Shown piece after piece: positions 5,238 to 8,354 of a DNA stretch of 8,354 bases. The first letter of the stretch is position 1. Each line of letters opens with the position of its first letter. A program made the translations under genes and the position numbers. The notes below the pieces were generated by a model. The model saw nothing but the letters and a program-made list of their open reading frames with translations, was not told the origin of the DNA and ran no database searches. The DNA is from an uncultured Succinatimonas sp. GTDB lineage: Bacteria > Pseudomonadota > Gammaproteobacteria > Enterobacterales > Succinivibrionaceae. The stretch lies in the NCBI GenBank assembly GCA_937880335.1, contig CALFLJ010000249.1:1-8354 (forward strand), in the 5' to 3' direction.

Positions 5238-8204
5238 TCACTTATTAACAATATAATCGTAAATATCATCACGTACAGGTGATTTTAACTTAAACAAAAG
5301 TTTTACAGCTGGCAAAGGCTTTTTATCGTTGTTTTCCATGCTGATTTGCTCAGCGCTGTTTTCAACGTAATCGACAGGACCTAAATAGTAAAATTCTTTG
5401 AAAGTGTCTTTATTTTTGCCGTTTGATCCCTCGCTTATTTTAACTGAACTATTGTTTTTTCTTACAAAAAGTTCAATTTTTGTTTTGCTTTTTGCCTGAG
5501 ATAAAATCGGTATTAATTCATTAGAACTTAATTTTCGATTTGATTTAGATACCCAGGAAAAGATCTCTTTATTTACAAAGAAATCCTCATACTTAATACT
5601 TTCATTAATGTTTTCATCCTTATTGTAATTAACAAATACAGGTAAGGTATTAGTATCCTTATCGTATCTGTAACCGCCGATATTTTGCGCCACAATCAGT
5701 TTAGACCAGTTTAAAATGCGACAGACATCAGCATAACTGTATAATTTATATAAAGCAAAATAATTGTCATCTTTTGTTTTATAGTTTTGTCTGTAGAAAT
5801 CTAATGCATAATCTACAAGTTCCAGAAGAAAATCCTTAAACTGATCTTTGCCTAGCATTTTTAAGAAACTATCTGTTACAAAAAGGTCATCATCCTTTAC
5901 ATAGGCTATTTGAATATCACTTAAATTTGATGCAGCTGTTCCGGTGATAAACTGGTTGCTCATTATGTTTTTTAGATTTTCTTTTTCCTGGCTACTAAAG
6001 TTTCGATGTTTTAATGCTTCTAATCTTTTAATTAGTAAATCTTTAGCACCGTCTAGCATAAGTTTTAAGATCAGAAGTTCATGCTCTCTTTTGCCATTAC
6101 CAAACTGTCGTGATACAAATTCAATATGCTTTGCCTCAAGACAAGTTAACATACCATTAAATTCACTTTCGTATTTATTTAAGAAATTATAGTAAGAGCC
6201 AAGACTACTTTTGAAAATACACTGCACATCCATAGCGCCGTATTTTTCAAAATCAATTATCTTTGGAATTCTGCCAATTTTTGCTTTTAATGCCTGATAA
6301 TTTTCCCTAATAAGTTTAATTGCGCTAAAGTTTGTGGTGTCAATTGAATCAAATATTCTACTTTTGGAAATCTCGTCAAAATTTATCGTTGATGAACCTG
6401 GGATAATGCGATTTCCTTCCTGTACATAACGGCGCAGATTTTCTTTATCATAGCTTCTGTCCCCCGAAAGAGCCATAGGGATCATGTAGTTATTGGTATA
6501 GTTTCCGATGAAATCGAGGATCACAACATATTCTTTATCCTCGTATTTTCTAAGACCACGACCTAATTGCTGAACAAAAACAATTGGTGATTGAGTAGGT
6601 CTTAACATCACAACCTGATTTACTTTTGGTATATCCACACCTTCGTTAAATATGTCTACAGAGAATATATAATCAAGATAATCCTCTGTATCTGCAGGAG
6701 CTTCAAGTCTTCTTATAGCATCATCTCTCTCTTTTTGTGAGTTATTTGCTCCTAAAAAGATGGTTTTATACTTTTTACTTTCATTAAATGCTTGCGATAG
6801 TTTCTCTGCAATATCAGATCTTGAGCAGAAGATTAGGCCGTGCGGTTTATCACCAGAATAATCATAGTACTCAAGTTTATCCATAATAAATTTCACTCTA
6901 TCTTCTGAACACAGAAGATTAAAATCAGGTAAATCAAGTTTATCTTCATTATTTATGATGTCAGTAATACCAAAGTAGTGAAATGGACATAAAAAGTCAT
7001 GCTCTAAAGCCTGTTGAAGTCTAATTTCATAGGCAATATTGTGATCAAAGATCTTAAAGACATCTATATTATCACCTCGTTCTGGGGAGGCTGTCATGCC
7101 TAGAAATAGCTTTTTAGGCTCAAAGTAATTTAAGATCTTCTGATAAGAAAAGGCGCCAGCGTGATGAGCCTCATCTATAACGATTACATCAAATTCATCC
7201 TTTTTAAATAAATTTAAATTCTCATCCTTACAGATAGTCTGCATTGTAGAAAAGATAAATTCAGCCCCTTCAATATTTTTATTATTAGCTGATAGAAGAG
7301 CACTTTTCTTCTCTTCGTTAAAGACCACGCCATAACTTTTTAATGCCTGCTTGGCAATAGTTTCACGATGTACTATAAAAAGAAGCTTTTGAGCATTTAA
7401 TTCCCGTACAGCAAAAGCTGAAGCGTAAGTTTTACCTGTTCCCGTAGCTGAGATAAGCAATGCTTTTTTAGCACCATTTTGCATAAGAGTTTTTAAATTA
7501 TCGATAAACTCTGTCTGCATGCGATTTGGGGCTAATTTATAAGTATCAAGAGCTAGGACCTGCCCACTTAAAGCAGCTTTTTGCTGAGCCTTAACTAACT
7601 TATAACTTTTTTCGTAAAGATTTCTATAATCTTCATAAATATAGGAATTATGACTTGACCAAAGATTGTTAAATTCGTTTAAAACATCGTAAGCTAATTC
7701 TTCATTATCTATAGAATATAACTTAGTATTCCATTCTTTATTTACAGTTAGAGCACTTTGAGTAAGATTAGATGATCCAATAATTATCTGATAATTCTCA
7801 CTATTATCTTTAAAAATATAGCCTTTTGTATGAAAACCAACGTTATCCCTTCCGTGAGCTTGATTTGTAACATACATTTTTAAAGTTATATTTTTAAATT
7901 TAGATAGTTTTAATAAAGCTTTAGGTTCACTAAACGTTAAGTAATCTGTAGTGAGGATTTTTCCTTTAATTTCTTTTTTTTCTAATTCCTCTAATATAGG
8001 CAAAAGAGGTGTAATTCCGCTTAAAGTAATAAAAGCTACGCTTATATAAAAACAAGAACAAGTCTTAAGTCCGTCCTCAATTGAGGTTAATACTTTCTTA
8101 CCAAAAATAGGATCATTACTTACAAATTCACTTTTAAGTGCTAACTGTCCTTCTGTAAATGTTTTTGTAAGAGGGGTTATATCTTTAAAAGTAAAATTTT
8201 CCAT
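5238..8204 (-). CDS. PLD nuclease - DEAH helicase - DUF3427 protein, SauUSI-like type IV restriction enzyme
   Basis: The 988-residue protein has three parts. First is a PLD-type nuclease at about 30-180 with one HKD-like motif (His125, Lys127, then GSSN ending at Asn146), so two subunits would be needed for one active site. Next is a superfamily 2 helicase at about 220-580 with Walker A ATGTGKT (Lys258), DEAH at 344-347, TAS at 371-373 and QQLGRGLR at 545-552. Last is a C-terminal DUF3427 region at about 590-950 with the marks YADVCRILNW, NIGGY and FYYLG. This order is that of S. aureus SauUSI, an ATP-dependent type IV enzyme that cuts DNA carrying 5-methyl- or 5-hydroxymethylcytosine, with the C-terminal part reading the modified base. 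The start at 8204 is preferred over an in-frame ATG at 8219 because GAGG lies nine bases before it and the predicted transcript starts at about 8222. It heads an operon with the Nudix gene. All motifs look intact. The modified base it recognises cannot be read from the sequence. Confidence 0.88.
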   Translation of the reverse strand: MENFTFKDITPLTKTFTEGQLALKSEFVSNDPIFGKKVLTSIEDGLKTCSCFYISVAFITLSGITPLLPILEELEKKEIKGKILTTDYLTFSEPKALLKLSKFKNITLKMYVTNQAHGRDNVGFHTKGYIFKDNSENYQIIIGSSNLTQSALTVNKEWNTKLYSIDNEELAYDVLNEFNNLWSSHNSYIYEDYRNLYEKSYKLVKAQQKAALSGQVLALDTYKLAPNRMQTEFIDNLKTLMQNGAKKALLISATGTGKTYASAFAVRELNAQKLLFIVHRETIAKQALKSYGVVFNEEKKSALLSANNKNIEGAEFIFSTMQTICKDENLNLFKKDEFDVIVIDEAHHAGAFSYQKILNYFEPKKLFLGMTASPERGDNIDVFKIFDHNIAYEIRLQQALEHDFLCPFHYFGITDIINNEDKLDLPDFNLLCSEDRVKFIMDKLEYYDYSGDKPHGLIFCSRSDIAEKLSQAFNESKKYKTIFLGANNSQKERDDAIRRLEAPADTEDYLDYIFSVDIFNEGVDIPKVNQVVMLRPTQSPIVFVQQLGRGLRKYEDKEYVVILDFIGNYTNNYMIPMALSGDRSYDKENLRRYVQEGNRIIPGSSTINFDEISKSRIFDSIDTTNFSAIKLIRENYQALKAKIGRIPKIIDFEKYGAMDVQCIFKSSLGSYYNFLNKYESEFNGMLTCLEAKHIEFVSRQFGNGKREHELLILKLMLDGAKDLLIKRLEALKHRNFSSQEKENLKNIMSNQFITGTAASNLSDIQIAYVKDDDLFVTDSFLKMLGKDQFKDFLLELVDYALDFYRQNYKTKDDNYFALYKLYSYADVCRILNWSKLIVAQNIGGYRYDKDTNTLPVFVNYNKDENINESIKYEDFFVNKEIFSWVSKSNRKLSSNELIPILSQAKSKTKIELFVRKNNSSVKISEGSNGKNKDTFKEFYYLGPVDYVENSAEQISMENNDKKPLPAVKLLFKLKSPVRDDIYDYIVNK

Positions 8205-8213
8205 AGCGCTATA

Positions 8214-8217
8214 CCTC
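8214..8217 (-). promoter_or_regulatory. ribosome binding site deciding the restriction-gene start
   Basis: GAGG (CCTC on the + strand) lies nine bases before the ATG at 8204. The alternative ATG at 8219 overlaps this site and would be only about three bases from the predicted transcript start, so it would need leaderless translation. Confidence 0.6.
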
Positions 8218-8228
8218 ATATAAAAAAT

Positions 8229-8237
8229 AGTATAGCA
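8229..8237 (-). promoter_or_regulatory. extended -10 promoter of the restriction/Nudix operon
   Basis: On the - strand TGC precedes TATACT, a good extended -10 element. The hexamer 17 bases upstream (TGGTCC) matches the -35 consensus only at three positions. The predicted transcript start is near 8222, leaving a leader of about 18 bases. Confidence 0.55.
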
Positions 8238-8291
8238 GCCTATCTTTTATAGGACCAGATATAAAAGTATACAGTATTTAATTACTAATAA

Positions 8292-8325
8292 GGAGAGAAA
8301 AACAAAGGTAAAGAACAGCACCTTT
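8292..8325 (-). terminator. possible weak terminator of a - strand gene beyond the window
   Basis: On the - strand AAAGGT and ACCTTT form a 6-bp stem around a 10-base loop, followed by GTTTTTCTC. All three - strand frames between the window edge and this hairpin contain stops, as expected just after a gene end. The stem is short, so this is tentative. Confidence 0.35.
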
Positions 8326-8354
8326 AATTTAAGAAATGTTTATTTTTGGCTCTT

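Larger units (their letters stand above)
8203..8253. repeat. cluster of inverted repeats over the operon promoter, possible operator
   Basis: GCTATAC at 8208-8214 and its reverse complement GTATAGC at 8230-8236 lie with centres 22 bases apart (two helical turns), the second copy overlapping the -10. The 10-bp palindrome ATAGCGCTAT at 8203-8212 covers the start codon and reuses the same half-site. A further repeat, CCTAT/ATAGG with a 5-base loop at 8239-8253, lies between the -10 and -35. Such symmetry is typical of repressor sites, but no regulator gene is visible in the window. Confidence 0.35.

Noticed and set aside
5944..6192. Open frame on the + strand inside the restriction gene.
   Set aside because: It is antisense to a well-supported coding region with conserved motifs on both sides and has no start signals of its own.
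8290..8354. New + strand gene starting after the AGGAGAG at 8291-8297.
   Set aside because: No start codon lies within a usable distance of this site. The first ATG is about 40 bases away and the window ends shortly after.

Overview
The window is an AT-rich bacterial segment with Gram-negative-style genes: a beta-glucuronidase close to the E. coli UidA type, a core MetE-like methyltransferase, a two-pass membrane SpoIIE-type protein and a NudG/MutT-like Nudix hydrolase. Intrinsic terminators and AAGG/AGGAG ribosome sites are clear. A low-GC, gut-associated gammaproteobacterium (for example a member of the Succinivibrionaceae) would fit, but that placement is an impression from protein similarity recalled from memory and is low confidence.

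Left part, + strand. Bases 1-1207 hold the 3' two-thirds of a uidA-like beta-glucuronidase. It carries an internal deletion/frameshift near base 216, so it reads as a pseudogene, although all catalytic residues survive downstream. It ends in a strong hairpin-T terminator (1242-1276). A 375-codon cobalamin-independent methionine synthase-like gene (1467-2594) follows, with all four zinc ligands and its own terminator (2626-2660). Next is a monocistronic membrane protein (2857-4767) with a roughly 250-residue extracytoplasmic domain and a cytoplasmic SpoIIE/RsbU-type PP2C-fold domain. Three of the four metal-binding aspartates of that domain appear to be replaced, which suggests a pseudophosphatase.

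Right part, - strand. A two-gene operon reads toward the centre. The first gene (8204-5238) is a 988-residue protein with a single-HKD PLD nuclease domain, a superfamily 2 DEAH helicase and a DUF3427 C-terminus. This is the architecture of SauUSI, a type IV restriction enzyme that cuts DNA containing modified cytosine. Six bases downstream starts a Nudix hydrolase (5231-4836) that most resembles NudG, which in E. coli acts on CTP, dCTP and 5-methyl-dCTP. The pairing suggests a small anti-phage unit aimed at modified cytosine in both DNA and the nucleotide pool. That joint role is inference. The operon and the SpoIIE-like gene converge on a shared hairpin (4789-4819).

The operon promoter (extended -10 at 8229-8237) lies in the last 150 bases, together with inverted repeats that may be an operator. 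The window ends in a short intergenic stretch with a possible weak terminator of a further - strand gene. I see no tRNA, rRNA, CRISPR array, insertion sequence or attachment site.
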